The position numbers were made by a program, and so were the translations under genes. A stretch of DNA of 64,000 nucleotides from Proteles cristata cristata (taxonomy: Eukaryota > Chordata > Mammalia > Carnivora > Hyaenidae), in the NCBI GenBank assembly GCA_017311185.1, contig JAESUZ010005169.1, positions 361,001-425,000 on the forward strand, written 5' to 3'. This document shows positions 1 to 11,199 of this stretch, one piece after another. Below the pieces are notes generated by a model. The model searched no databases. It saw only the letters and a program-made list of their open reading frames with translations, and was not told the DNA's origin. Position 1 is the stretch's first letter; every line of letters starts with the position of its first letter.

Positions 1-299
1 ATATAGCTGACATTTTAATGAGATAAATAATAATTATTATTTCTAAAGGTACACTTACATGTGTTACAAAGAGATTTAGTCTTATATGTTTACAAAGCAT
101 CTTAGTTATACATAAACACTAAAACCTAAGTTTTTAGAAATACTTTCAGCACTAACTATTGAAATCGAGACATTGGATATAGTCAATGAATTGGCTGGTC
201 GACTTTGTTGGACTAATATATTTTAAGTAGAGTTGGACTGAATGCTGCAATGGGTTATAGTCAAGGTATAATCAAAGTGATTAAATAGAAGAGTAAAAG
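1..299. other. Unannotated AT-rich unique sequence
   Basis: I see no open frame of note, no recognisable repeat and no microsatellite in this stretch. Confidence 0.5.
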
Positions 300-620
300 G
301 GTCCAGTTAAGGAGGAGCTTCAAGAGAAACTGGAGTGAGCCAGTTTGACAAGATCAGGCAGAAGGGAAGAAAGGAGCTGTTTCAGAAAGAAGGGATATCA
401 GTAGGCAAAAGAAGTTAACTCTAAAACAATCTTAGATGCCTGGAGAACCTCTAGAATCCAAAAGCTGTAGAGCTGGAAAGTCGAATCGGTAGGCCTGAAG
501 GATCAGTTGAAGATAGTGCTGCCAGGGCAGGTAGGGCCAGGACTCACTGAAAGTCTTGGAGGCCATGTTTTAACCCATTTCCCTTTTCAACAGGGATTAA
601 TAATAAAGGGAGTATGTTGA
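300..620 (+). repeat. Diverged L2 LINE fragment (sense)
   Basis: The purine-rich text, including the stretch around 520-570 (GGGCAGGTAGGGCCAGGAC then CTTGGAGGCCATG), resembles the part of L2 that reads '...GGGCCTTGTAGGCCATGG...'. The copy is heavily diverged, so the assignment is tentative and the ends are approximate. Confidence 0.4.
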
Positions 621-649
621 CTATAAATCTCTGAATTATATGATCATAT

Positions 650-1180
650 CGCATTATTCCTTTCTAAAGCCTTCATTGGTGTTTATTCTTTGGACAAAAT
701 AAAGTCTAACATGTTAGATCAAAGTGAATAGGTTCTATCCTCCTTTCTGTTCCCTCAGGCACATGGACACATTGTGTTCCTGAAGTCCCGGTTTCCCAGA
801 CAACACTACAGTGTTTTATTGTACTGTGCTGTACCTTCTGCCTAGAATTTTCTCCTCCCCATTTCATAAAAGTTTTGCTAATTCTAGCTACTTCTTTATT
901 TTGCTTCCAGGGAAAACATATTCTTTCTCAGTTGTGATTTTAAAACACTTTCTTTTTTCTACCTTTCTTATACCATTTCTCACTTCTCTAATGAATTTTG
1001 ATTATATGTGTGTGTATATATATTCAAAATATCCATAATATTAAATGTGTATAGGCACGTATGTATATATGTATTTAAATCTCCTTACTAAATTTTAAGA
1101 TCTTAGACAATAGGGATTGTCTAAATATATTTTATTAATTTCTTCTGCTAGCAGTATCTAACAGAATGCTTTGTACTAGT
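650..1180 (+). repeat. L2 LINE 3' region (sense), ancient
   Basis: The order of short matches follows the L2 3' end: an AAATAAAGTC-type start near 698, a TTCTGCCTAGAATTTTCTCC stretch near 836-855 and a TAGACAATAGGGATTGTCT stretch near 1103-1121. The last corresponds to the 'gagggcagggactgtct' segment of L2. An open frame at 811-1038 lies inside it and has no protein signature. Confidence 0.5.
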
Positions 1181-1189
1181 CTGCGCTCT

Positions 1190-2432
1190 AGTTGAGAGAA
1201 AGAGAAAGAAGGAAGGAGAGAGAGGGCACTATATCACTGCAAACAGATTTTTTTGGGGGAGCTCGTCAACTTGAACCATTTTAAGCTTTTCAAAATGACA
1301 TGTCACATGTGACATAGATAAATTAGTAGGGTACTTTTCAATTACTATTGACTAACGGTCAGAACAAAACAGTGGACCTTTATGAACCACTTTTCAACTT
1401 GCAGACCCTTAAGAGTTTGCTTTAAAGAAAGGTCCTACTTGGGTAAGAACTGAATGGCCAAATGGGGTGGGAAAAAGTCTATCATAGATCTAAAAACTTT
1501 CAGTCACTATTACCTCACCTTTGAAAAGCCTAATGTGATTGTTTTTGGATAAATTAATAAAATTTCATCTACTCAAATGTCTACACATCTCAAATTTTTT
1601 AAAGCCTTGCCCACATTTTCTTGGGTTACTGATGTTCATCATATATTTTGTTTTGAAGCTTCTAGGTATATTTTAGTCTTTCTACTGGTGCCAGAATAAA
1701 AAGTGCTTTGACAGTAACGTTCAATGGAAAATCCATTCTCAGATACACTAGGACTCAGCTGACATACAGGGCACGTGTGAATTTAACAGACAGATTTAGT
1801 GGGCTGTTCGGCAGCAGAGAGATTAAGAAGCTGAACTCAGTAGTTTCATAGACACTGATGTTATTCAACTTCTGGTAAAAAGCATTGCATATGTTAAAAG
1901 TCTGGTACACTTTTAACCATGTACAGTAATTTAAGTACCTTAAGTGAATAATCATAATCATATTCTTTGACTACTTGGAAAAATTTATCAGAAGAAAAAC
2001 ATGATTCAATACGTTTAGCTATTTTCACATTACAGAACAATATTATAAATGTAATAAATTACAATCTGAAAGAGAACAACACATTTACTATTTTACTTTT
2101 GAAAATATGTGCTTTAACTAGAGCTTATTTTTGAAAGGAAATATTTTTGAACGACTCTTAAAGACCAATTATCAAAGTCTTATTGAATCTTTAAGAAAGG
2201 CTACTGGTCCTGCTGACTGATACTGACATCAGTGGCCATAGCAATTTTCCAGAACGTATCACCTCTCTTTTTCCTTTCCTTTGTCTTCCTTTACTTCCTG
2301 CTTTCTGATTATCCCTTCATTTTTTTATTCTATTGCCCGTCTCTTTCTCATTAAACTCATTTACCTCTTCAGCTTCTCTTACTCTGACCTGAATCTATGA
2401 CACTTAAATGTGACTTAATATTAATCTGTCAG
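1190..2432. other. Unannotated unique sequence
   Basis: There is a short GA-rich patch at 1192-1227 and a pyrimidine-rich patch around 2266-2380. Otherwise I see no repeat family and no coding signal. The minus frame at 1755-1961 is short and shows no domain. Confidence 0.5.
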
Positions 2433-2445
2433 AAATACTGAAAAG

Positions 2446-2639
2446 TGGGGAAGAAGAAGTGGGGAGGATGGTGGGGGAGAGGGAGGGAGGCAAACCATGA
2501 GAGACTCTTGAATGTTGAGAACAAACTGAGGACTTATGGGGGAGGGGGGGAGGGGGGGTGATGGGCATGGGGGAGGTCACTTGTGGGGATGAGCAATGGG
2601 TGTTATATGGAAACCAACCTGACAATAAACTATTAAAAA
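2446..2639 (+). mobile_element. L1 3'-end fragment, 5'-truncated, with TSD
   Basis: This is the 3' UTR end of a carnivore L1: GAGAGACTCTTGAATGTTGA, a G-rich run, then GGGTGTTATATGGAAACCAA and a CAATAAACTATTAAAAA tail. It is flanked by the 13-bp repeat AAATACTGAAAAG at 2433-2445 and 2640-2652, which marks a complete L1-mediated insertion of about 194 bp. The open frames across it on both strands are shadows of the G-rich UTR. Confidence 0.9.
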
Positions 2640-2659
2640 AAATACTGAAAAGCAAAGCA

Positions 2660-3390
2660 GTTGTGTTGACATTTAAACCTTTCCTTTTTCTTTCTCTTTC
2701 CCACTTCCTCCCTCTCCCTTTTCCTGTTTTCTTCCCTTTTTCTTTTCTTCTTTCCTTCTTTTAAGGAAATCTGGAAATATGCTTAATAGCTTTGTTTTCT
2801 TTAGAATTTCAAGTAGTTAAAATTGTTTTAAATTCAGAAGAAACTTTTTAATTCTATTAAAATGACATAAACATTTGCTTTTAAAACATTATTTATAGCA
2901 TGTGTGTGTATGTGTGTGTGTGTTTAATTTCCATAGGACCTTGGGGTTAAAGAGGATATAAAAGTTTCAAATGATGTTTGGGAATTTTGTACAAAATGTT
3001 CTTTCCTACCATGGGTTGATAATCCAGCCTATTGCTCAGTATCTCAGGTGTCAGGGAGATTTCTCCCCAACTTTCTTTCCCATAAAGATCTTCCTTTTTT
3101 GTATTAAGGCTCAATTTGTATTTACATTTGTCTTCTGCCTCCCTGTTCTGCCTTTCCTACTTTTCTCCCTTTGCAGCCATTTAGAAAAGGCAACTTGTTT
3201 TTTCAATAGGAAAGCACTTCATGTTTTAAATACATTATCCTAAAATGTCCTAGAAGGGTAGATGAAAACCATTAACAATGACTGCTTCTGTGAAATGAAA
3301 TTAAGAATAGGAGGTGAGGGAGAGAATTCTAGAAATTAAGACCCACTGGATTTAAAGCATACTTATTTATATATTAATTTAATGATTGTA
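2660..3390. other. Unique sequence with CT-rich and TG patches
   Basis: A pyrimidine tract runs about 2681-2764, and a short TG repeat lies at 2901-2923. The plus frame at 2971-3243 is phenylalanine/leucine-rich because of its T-rich base composition and resembles no family I know. Confidence 0.5.
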
Positions 3391-3406
3391 ATCATCATTA
3401 TTATTT

Positions 3407-3626
3407 ATTTTTATTTTATTTATTAAATTTTAGAGAAAAAAGAGAGTCCATGAGCTGGGAAGAAGAGCAGAGGAAGAGAGAGAGAGACAGAGAGAGAGAG
3501 AGAATCATAAACAAGCTCCATCAGCGTGGAGCCTGATGGATGGTTGGATCTCAGAACCTTGAGACCAGGACCTCAGCTCAAATCAAGAGTCAGATGCTCA
3601 ACCTGCTAAGCCACCCAGGCAAGCCC
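3407..3626 (-). mobile_element. Carnivore tRNA-Lys SINE (older form)
   Basis: Read on the minus strand it has a tRNA-derived head (CCTGGGTGGCTTAGCAGGTT), a middle, a CT-rich stretch and an A/T-rich tail. ATTATTATT-like sequence on both sides could be the TSD. It is diverged from the younger copies. Confidence 0.85.
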
Positions 3627-3690
3627 AATTATTATTACTTCTTTAAAATATCTTAAAGTCTTTACAAGTCCCTTTTAAGTCATGTAAATA

Positions 3691-3917
3691 GGGGCGCCTG
3701 GGTGGCTCAGTTGGTTAAGTGTCTGGCTTCGGCACTGACGTCATGATATCACGGTTTGGTTCCTCGGTTTGAGCCCCGCGTTGGGCTCTGTGCTGACTGC
3801 CAGCTTAGAGCCTGGAGCCTGTTTCAGTCTGTGACTCTGTCTCTCTCTGACCCTCCCGTGCTCACGCTGTCTCTTTCTCTCTCTCTCCTAGAAATAAATA
3901 AAACATTAAAAAAAAAT
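3691..3917 (+). mobile_element. Carnivore SINE, full length, CTAGAAATAAATAAAACATT form
   Basis: It begins GGGGCGCCTGGGTGGCTCAG (A box of the tRNA-Lys head), includes a B box around GGTTTGAGCCCC, continues through AGCCTGGAGCCTGTTTCAGT and a CT-rich stretch, and ends in A-rich sequence. No TSD is obvious. Confidence 0.95.
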
Positions 3918-4677
3918 TGAACAACAGAAAAGATTTTAGTAGAAAAAAGTTACTTAACAATATAATAGTTTTTTTTATCAAATAGGAATAGGATTTTGAT
4001 TTTTGTATTGTGGATTTTCCAACTAAATTGTCTTAATTGAATGGAGAAAAAAAATCTGGCATATTACTCTTCTAAATGTAACAACACACACAAAAATAAA
4101 ATATACTTTTAAGGATATTTATTACTTTTTCAGATGTACATTTTCTGTATTGATTTGCAATAAAAAATCTACTTTTCTTAAGAAATAGCTAGCTTATTTT
4201 AAAGTTTTAATTTAATAAATTAAAAAATGTTCTTTTCAGTGATGTAGAGACATTTAAAATAATAGGATCTTAGACGGTCAAGAAAATGCTTTTATTTTTC
4301 TCCCTTCCCCCTCAAAAGACCAATGTTTTATGATGAAGTAATGGTAAATGCCAAACACATATAAAAGCAATATGAGACTGTCATGGTTTTTATTCTTTAA
4401 AGGTAAAGAATATCACCATGGCAGTTGAAGTTAAGGATTCAATATCTTCTTTCCTTAATGATACCGAAGTAAGCAAGGTCTTGGAGCTGGGGATAGGGCG
4501 TTATATGGTAAGATGTTGTAAGCCATGGCTTTTGTGCTGTTTGTTGATTTTGTGAGTCAATTTCATGAGTCAACTCATGACAAGTGTATGTGGAATCTGA
4601 TGAGAAGATCTAATGGAATGGAATTAGCCTCAGAGAAGTCTGTTGATGAGGGAAATCTGAACCATGAGTTTCAGGGC
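3918..4677. other. Unannotated AT-rich unique sequence
   Basis: This is long AT-rich sequence with poly-T and poly-A runs. I recognise no gene or repeat. Confidence 0.45.
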
Positions 4678-4800
4678 CAGTTCTAGCACTGAAACCAATT
4701 AGCTTGGTGCCTGTTAATCTCCTTGTGCCCATGTTTATAAAATGAGAAGATTAAACCACATCAATAGGAGGCTTTATGCTTCTGACCTTTTGTGATTCTG
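4678..4800 (+). repeat. MIR-class SINE fragment (sense)
   Basis: The series 'AATTAGCTTGGTGCCTGTTAATC', 'CCTTGTGCCCATGTTTATAA' and 'AATGAGAAGATTAAACC' follows the MIR core and downstream text (tgaccttgggcaagt... cctcagtttcctcatctgtaaaatg). The copy is old and diverged. Confidence 0.55.
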
Positions 4801-5215
4801 GTGAATCACTGTGGAAAATCTGAAAGACTACATCCAGAAGGAAAACTAAACAATATTCCATGATGGGACAGCAGCAAGCTTATGGGTTACCAACGTTTTC
4901 TTAAAAATGTTAATAACCTTTGTTACTAGCTGATTTCTTCTCTCTTTTGTAGTAAGGAAGAGACAGTCATGAAGCAAAATACAAAGTGATTAGATTAGAA
5001 ATTAGCTATGCCAATAGTTCTGAACACGAGACCATTCCTGGCTCCTTTTCTCTATTTTAAATCTGTTATATAAAGGAGTTCATACTTGTAAAACTGCTCT
5101 TTCATACAGTATTTACAGTAAAATTTAGACAGAGAGCTAAAAATTATCAGCCTTTGAATATTCATGATTGAATATAGATGAAAACACTTTTAAATATATA
5201 ATAATTCAACCTGTA

Positions 5216-5426
5216 TTTTTAAAAGTTTATTTACTATTTATTTTGAGGGGGAGAAGAGAAAGAGTGGAGCAGATGCAGAGAGAGAGGGAGAGAGAGGATT
5301 CCAAGTAGGCTCCACGCTGTTGGTGCAGAGCCCAATACACAGCTGGATCCTACCAATTGTGAGATCATGACGTGAGCTGACATCAAGAGCTCGACGTTTA
5401 ACTGAATGAGCAACGCTAGAACCCCT
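5216..5426 (-). mobile_element. Carnivore tRNA-Lys SINE (older, diverged)
   Basis: On the minus strand the head is decayed (GGGGTTCTAGCGTTGCTCAT), followed by a recognisable CATGATCTCACAATT segment, a GGGCTCTGCACCAAC segment, a CT-rich stretch and an A-rich tail. The plus frame at 5406-5720 starts inside this SINE, which argues that the frame is accidental. Confidence 0.8.
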
Positions 5427-7139
5427 GAATCTGTTTCTTTAATAGTTGGAAATTGTCATGAAACTCAGTCAATATTCCAAATCTGTACAGTATTATTGGG
5501 CATTGATTCTTCAGAGACTGCTTTTAAAGGTACAATATTCTCTGTTCAATTCAGTATTTCTAGAGATTTGATTTCACCATTAGAAGGCAAGTTGGTATAC
5601 ATTATGGATGGAAGAAGAAAATATCAAAGAGGGGACTATGGAACCAACAGCCACTTCTCTCACTATGATTCAAATATAGTATACTTCAAAATGAAATGCT
5701 TTAGAATAGACTCTTCTTAATACTATTAAACAAGAAAGGTTCTTAATCTTGTAACATAGTTCTACTAGGCATAAAAGAATTTCAGAAAAAAATAAAACAA
5801 GTTTTGAGACTCTTGAGACATAATATTTCTTTGTATTTTCAAATTAAACTCAAGAGTAATTAACAAGTTATGTTTATTGAGGTTAGATTTATGCAACTTG
5901 AGATAAGAATCTGTTTTCTGGAAAATTCTTGTGGAGAATTTGAAAGTTGAGGAGTTGTGCTTATTGAGAGCGCATTCAAATTAATTGAGAATTATAAAAG
6001 TGTTTTGATGGACAATGTACAGAGACCATTGCTCGTATTATGGGAAAGCCTTTGGGATTTATTTTTTTTTCCATTCAGCCTATGCTTTAGAAGAAAAACC
6101 CTAATTTTTGGAATGTGAATGAAAGAGAAGTGTGACTACAGAATAACACAACTGCTTTTATCATTCTGTCCTTTTAGTGAATTCCTCTCCTATTAGAAAT
6201 TATTACAAAAGAGTAGTTGAAGAATTCACCATGACTTTGTATCCTTCCCTACTACCATAGTTGAAATAAGAGTGGTAAACTCATGAGATTAGGCACTCCC
6301 ATAAGACTGTAAGAGCTTTGTGGCTTTATACTGGCCAGAAATAACAGCATGGAATGTTTTTACAATAATTCTCCTTTTGGGTAAAAACAGGAAAGGGAGA
6401 GGCATATTAAAATTAAATATTTTATAAGATGACCGGAACCAAAAGAAAATAGAGAAATTGCTTTTCAGTTCAGGGAAAATTAAAATTGACTCTGATTATC
6501 CAAATTACTTACTTCTCTCATTTTGAATAAGTAAGTTATACTAATATGGCCTTAACATATTATAAAATTTCTGTTCTTTTTTTTCTCTGAATTTAGACTG
6601 CCTAGCTAAGGTGACAATATTTAATTCACCACTCTGCCCTACTTAGAATATTCATTTATTGGAAAGGTCCACCGTTGCATGTGGACATCGATTCTCAAGA
6701 TCAGGTCCAATATTTGTGTACTCAGGGGATTTTTGCTATATTTCTTAGGATTTAAATAGGTTACCAATACCTTTTTATTTTGTTATTGTATTTCTCATCA
6801 GCAGCAGTGAACATTTACCAAATATAAATTACTCAGCATTAACTGCATAAATTATTTCAAAATCCCAATTCTAATAGCCCCTAATTGACCAAAATTCTAT
6901 TGTTAATACATGCAATATTATTTTTCACATTTTGGAAGGTAGAGCATTATTATCTACATGGACTGTCAGGAACAGATGATCTTGCTTTTCTGTGTTTTCC
7001 TTTTGGGTATACTGTTCTTGGGAAAGACAATAAACACATTTCCCGCATCTATCTATCGTGATTATTTTCCTCTATTCCTTTTGAAATGGCATCAGTTTTT
7101 CTTCTGACACTACTGTTATTCTTTTTCCAGCATGGAAAC
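5427..7139. other. Unannotated AT-rich unique sequence
   Basis: I recognise no coding or RNA gene. A weak MIR-like (minus) resemblance at about 6800-6960 is too faint to call. The 104-codon plus frame at 5406-5720 has no signal peptide, motif or family resemblance. Confidence 0.45.
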
Positions 7140-7710
7140 CTTGGGCTAACAGCATACATCAGGAAATGCTCTGCTTTTTCTTTAAGGCTTTTCTAATTTT
7201 TAATTAAAAAGGAGAGCTAGACTCGTGCTGATCACCTACAGGAGTGTGACTCTCCATGGTTACCTGTCACTCAGAGAGCTCCAGCTCTGAGGAATGCTAA
7301 TTAGCCCTGCAAAAGCACCGTAATTGAACTGGAGAGAGACTGCCCGAGGTGCAGGTCTGCCTTCATTCAGAACAGTCTTGCCATCTGAATGGAGGGAGCC
7401 AGCCTGACAATGTGAGGGAATAAAGGGAGATTGCGCGGAAAAAGAAAAACAACAAAATTCCATCTGCCATTTTTTACTCTCAGTTCTAAAGTGATTATCA
7501 AGATGTAACCTGGATACCATGTTGTTACTAAAAAAAAAAAAAGTTTTCTTTAGCCATGAAATAATAAGCCACAGCATCTGCTTGACAATGATCACTATGA
7601 TGGCTAATACATTTGAACCATATAAAAATGAATCATCTGGGATATCAATGCAGATAATCATGATGATAATAAGTGCTTGTTTGGAGGAAAATAGTCTTTT
7701 ATGTAGGTGA
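7140..7710. promoter_or_regulatory. Candidate conserved non-coding element
   Basis: This block is repeat-free and less AT-rich than its surroundings. It contains homeodomain-type cores: CTAATTAG near 7297-7304, CGTAATTGAA near 7319-7328, and clustered ATCATGATGATAATA near 7657-7671. The minus frame at 7260-7733 (157 codons) is interrupted conceptually by a low-complexity FFFF run and shows no domain. Regulatory function is inferred from texture only; there is no alignment behind it. Confidence 0.3.
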
Positions 7711-8099
7711 AGGCAATATTTGAACCCAGGCAACTGGCCTTAAACGAGTGTTTCTTGGTAGTTTTTGGAGAGAAAAGAGAAAGTTCTTGATATTGCGATG
7801 TCTCCCAGTCATAGACAAACATGTACTTTGGCACTTAGACATTTGAAAAGAAAATATAAGACTTAGTGGATAAAATCTTAGATCATCATTTATAGCAAAA
7901 GAAAAATAATTAAGTTAATTGTGTTCCAAATAAGTTTCATCTCCTCTTCAACTCCTTACTAAATATTAATGTGGGAGGGAGATAGTTGCAAAATTACTTT
8001 ATTCTTGAGATAATAGAATAGTAAACACATACACATTAAGGAATGAAGTAGTTCTTGACTGTAAGGTTTCTAACTTCAGATTTTCATGGAATCATGAAA

Positions 8100-8245
8100 C
8101 CACAGTATTTTGGAACTATAGGCACTTTCGATAGAACCAGGTACAGATTGGAAACTGAAGCTCAAAGGAATTGTCACTAGCCCCAAACCACATGGATGAT
8201 GGGTAGAGCTGGGAATAGAATCCAAGAGCTCCAAGTTTAAAATTT
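8100..8245 (-). repeat. MIR-class SINE fragment (antisense)
   Basis: The text GATTGGAAACTGAAGCTCAA at 8147-8166, then GTCACTAGCCCCAAACCACA and GTAGAGCTGGGAATAGAATC, follows the reverse of MIR ('gaggaaactgaggctcagag... cttgcccaaggtcacac... agctgggattcgaac'). Confidence 0.6.
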
Positions 8246-8779
8246 GGTGTCAAGAGAACAACACAATAGATAAATCTTAATGGATTCTAAGATGAGGTGG
8301 CATATCGTGTAAGATCCACAGGCCAGAGGGTTTTGTCCTGTCCTTTGTTATAATGCAGTGCCTGGATTAATGTCTGGTGCTCTACAGGTATTTGTGGAAA
8401 GGATAAATGAATGGCTGCATTCTTATATGACTTGAAAATTTCAAATTGCTTTCAAATATTTAAAATGGTGGTCCCCTGAATAAGATAATTATACACACCT
8501 TTCTTTTTTGTTCATGTTGGACGTAACTCAGTTTGGAAGTTAAATTGGGTGTGGTGACTTTGACAAACATTTATTACTAGAATAACTAGGCACCACTGTT
8601 ATCCTAACTTACTTGGCCATGTGTTACAGACTAGTAACTTTTTCCTTCAGAGAAGTAATTACAACATACTTAGGCAACATACATAGTAAGCTTAACATAA
8701 GAGAAATAAATGAAAACAAAATACTGGCCCCAAAATACAGTGGTTACTATATTCCGGGCGTACCCATTACATAATTCTT

Positions 8780-8969
8780 TTTTTAAATTTTTAAAAAATC
8801 TTTACTTATTTTTGACAATGAGACAGAGTGTGAGCACAGGAGAGGCAGACACAGAATCTGAACCGTGAGATCATGACCTAAGCCGAAGTCAGATGCTTAA
8901 CAAACTGAGCCACCCAGGTGCCCCTACCGAAGTCAGATGCTTAACAAACTGAGCCACCCAGGTGCCCCT
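8780..8969 (-). mobile_element. Carnivore SINE with internal deletion and duplicated head
   Basis: On the minus strand it has a tRNA-type head, a short middle and a T-rich (tail) end at 8780-8800. Much of the usual middle is missing. ATAATTCTT at 8771-8779 and 8970-8978 is the TSD. The head is present twice as an exact 44-bp tandem unit (see separate entry). Confidence 0.9.
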
Positions 8970-8970
8970 A
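8883..8970. repeat. Exact 2 x 44-bp tandem duplication of the SINE head
   Basis: Unit 1 is 8883-8926 and unit 2 is 8927-8970. Both begin CCGAAGTCAGATGCTTAACA and end CCAGGTGCCCCTA. I see no mismatch between them. Confidence 0.95.
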
Positions 8971-9297
8971 TAATTCTTAAAACAAATCTATATGCTTGAT
9001 AGTTTATACATATTTTACAGATGAGGAAACCAAGTTTCAGAATGTGTTAAGTAATCAGGCCATATAGTTAGTAGTGAAAGAGCCAGGATTTAAATGATTT
9101 TACTCCATACTTATGCTCTTTTCACGTCCTTGCACTATTGCAATTCCCAACTACAATCTCCTCATCTCTTTAACATGCAAGTTCACACAACTGAACATCA
9201 AATCTCTTTAGCATTCTGATAGAATTCTGATAATCTATATCATAGTATGGGCAACATTATCTATCAAGTGTGACTCTTCCAATTCTTGATAATCTTG

Positions 9298-9425
9298 CTT
9301 TGGCTGGAGTGGACAGGGAAGACTTTCAGAGGTGATGACCTTGGAATTGACACCTAAGCAAGGAAAGGGGGCCATCAAGGCTGCCATCTTGGAAAAAGTG
9401 TTCAGGTAGAAAGAACTCTTTCAAG
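9298..9425 (+). repeat. L2 LINE fragment (sense)
   Basis: GGACAGGGAAGACTTTCAGA, GGTGATGACCTTGGAATTGA and CAAGGAAAGGGGGCCATC follow the L2 text 'cagggaaggcctctctgaggaggtgac... gagctgagacc'. Confidence 0.5.
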
Positions 9426-10999
9426 TCTTCTTCTATTTCAAGTCCCCACTGGGATGGGAAGTCAGCAGGTTCAGGATGTACGTTGGAGGCTTTAGTAAGC
9501 TGATTAGTGGATGACTGGAAATGATTTTGAGAGAAAAAGAGGACTCAAGAGTCCAATTACAAGAGTAATTGTTTTATCCTAAGAATGGGTAGATGATCCC
9601 AGATGATTACTGAGGTTTGATCAATTTGGGAGGCATATTAAGATAATGTTTTTTGTATAGAATATTCTATCTTAAAAAAGAATCAAGGATGATTGAACGT
9701 TTAGGCTATGTGATTTGTGGACACTAAATATTTCACTGGGACTAAAAAAATTATGTAACCTAATGTGAAACATGACTACTATGTTAAACAACAAATAAAC
9801 AAACAATTATCCCAGAGTCATAATAAATGGTAAAGTCTATACATACCACTGTTCCATTCAAGAAGCAACTTATTCATAAAAGAAATGATACATGGTTGTG
9901 AGATTTCTTCTTGGGATAATTTGGTTAGGCTTCAGAAAATTTAAAAAAAGAAAAAGAAAGCAATAATTCAAAGACTGTCAGATGAATTGGTTTACCACAC
10001 CTTTTCCAACCTGGTAAGTAAGAAGTCACATCTTGTCAAATCTGCATTGTTCATGTGAATGGAGTGCTAGAAGGAGACCAACCCTTCTCCATGCCCTTAA
10101 CTCTTTCCCTTCCACTTTGATGTGAAATATATAAAAAGTAAATTTGAAATTATGCTAAAATAGCTATGGAATGCTGGGTTCAGTCTTAGCTATTACCCTG
10201 AATAGTCTCAGCTTAAGATACATTGACTCTGTTATACATGAGAGATACATTTCTATTTAGATGAACAAGAAATGTCTTATCTTAGCTATATTTATAGGTT
10301 CATTTACACTGCATATTACAGAATTAGCAGTGCATTGAAATCAATGTATGAAAAGAAAAAAAAACTAATCTATGTAATAGATTATATTACACTTATATGA
10401 GAATCACATTTTTCAATATTAGAAATCAGAACTGTTTTTGAAACAATGATTTTGTCGTGTCTTATAAAGTTTCTCACCTTTTGGAGGAAGAAAAACAGTG
10501 AACATTCAATATTGTTGAGAAATAAACGCTAGGCCTTCCTAAATCTCCTAATTTAGTGATATGATTTCTATAGAAAAATATAGAAAATAGAACAGCCAAA
10601 AATATTAGCCTTTTTATTTTTTATTACTTATTAAATTATTTATTATTTATTCCTTATTGAGGATAAATGTATACAGAAGGATGGGGAGAGAACCACAGTG
10701 ATGGTAAGCTATTAGGCATACTTGCTAGTTAAGTGACTCATTCTCAGTAGAGTGTCAGAGTAATCAAATTTGTGAGATAAAACAAGCAATCACAAATTGC
10801 TTCATGTCAATGACCATCAGAGGTTTCTTGAGAATTAAACCCTTGAGTCTTAGATTTGCTAGTGCCAAGGATGTGCTGTATAGCATTTTATGGTTTGTTT
10901 GGTTTGATTCTCTGGGGAGCACTTTATGACAGATGTTACCTAGGGACACCTTTAGTCATTACCCAGGAACCACCCCGGGCCGGGCCAGAATCAGCTCTC
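9426..10999. other. Unannotated AT-rich unique sequence
   Basis: Nothing recognisable except an AT-rich TTATT run at 10610-10653 and a short GC-rich spot (CCCCGGGCCGGGCCAG) at 10973-10988 just before the L1. Confidence 0.45.
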
Positions 11000-11199
11000 T
11001 AAAACAATAAAAGAGAGGAAACAATCCACAAGACTAATAGGCAACCAACAGAATGGGAAAAGATAGTTGCAAATGACGTATCAGACAAAGGGTTAATATA
11101 CAAAATCTATAAGGAACTCACCAAACTCCACACCTGAAAGGCAAACAACCCAGTAAAGAAATGGGCAGAAGATATGAACAGACACTTCTCCAAAGAGGA

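Larger units (their letters stand above)
8735..9122 (-). repeat. MIR (antisense) split by a younger SINE
   Basis: The two halves (8735-8779 and about 8979-9122) join into one antisense MIR. The left half has 'GTTACTATATTCCGGGCG... CATTACATAATTC'. The right half has ACAGATGAGGAAACCAAGTT, AGCCAGGATTTAAATGATTT and a TTATGCTCTTT end. The carnivore SINE at 8780-8969 lies between them. Confidence 0.75.

Noticed and set aside
3691..3765. tRNA-Lys-like heads with A and B boxes as possible tRNA genes (here and in every SINE)
   Set aside because: They are followed by the SINE middle and tail, and the cloverleaf is not maintained; these are SINE promoters, not tRNA genes.
5406..5720. 104-codon plus-strand frame
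   Set aside because: Its start codon lies inside the old SINE at 5216-5426, and the protein has no motif or family resemblance.
7260..7733. 157-codon minus-strand frame, the longest in the window
   Set aside because: No recognisable domain, a poly-Phe run from a poly-A tract, and a base texture of a non-coding conserved block; a frame this long is expected by chance in 64 kb.
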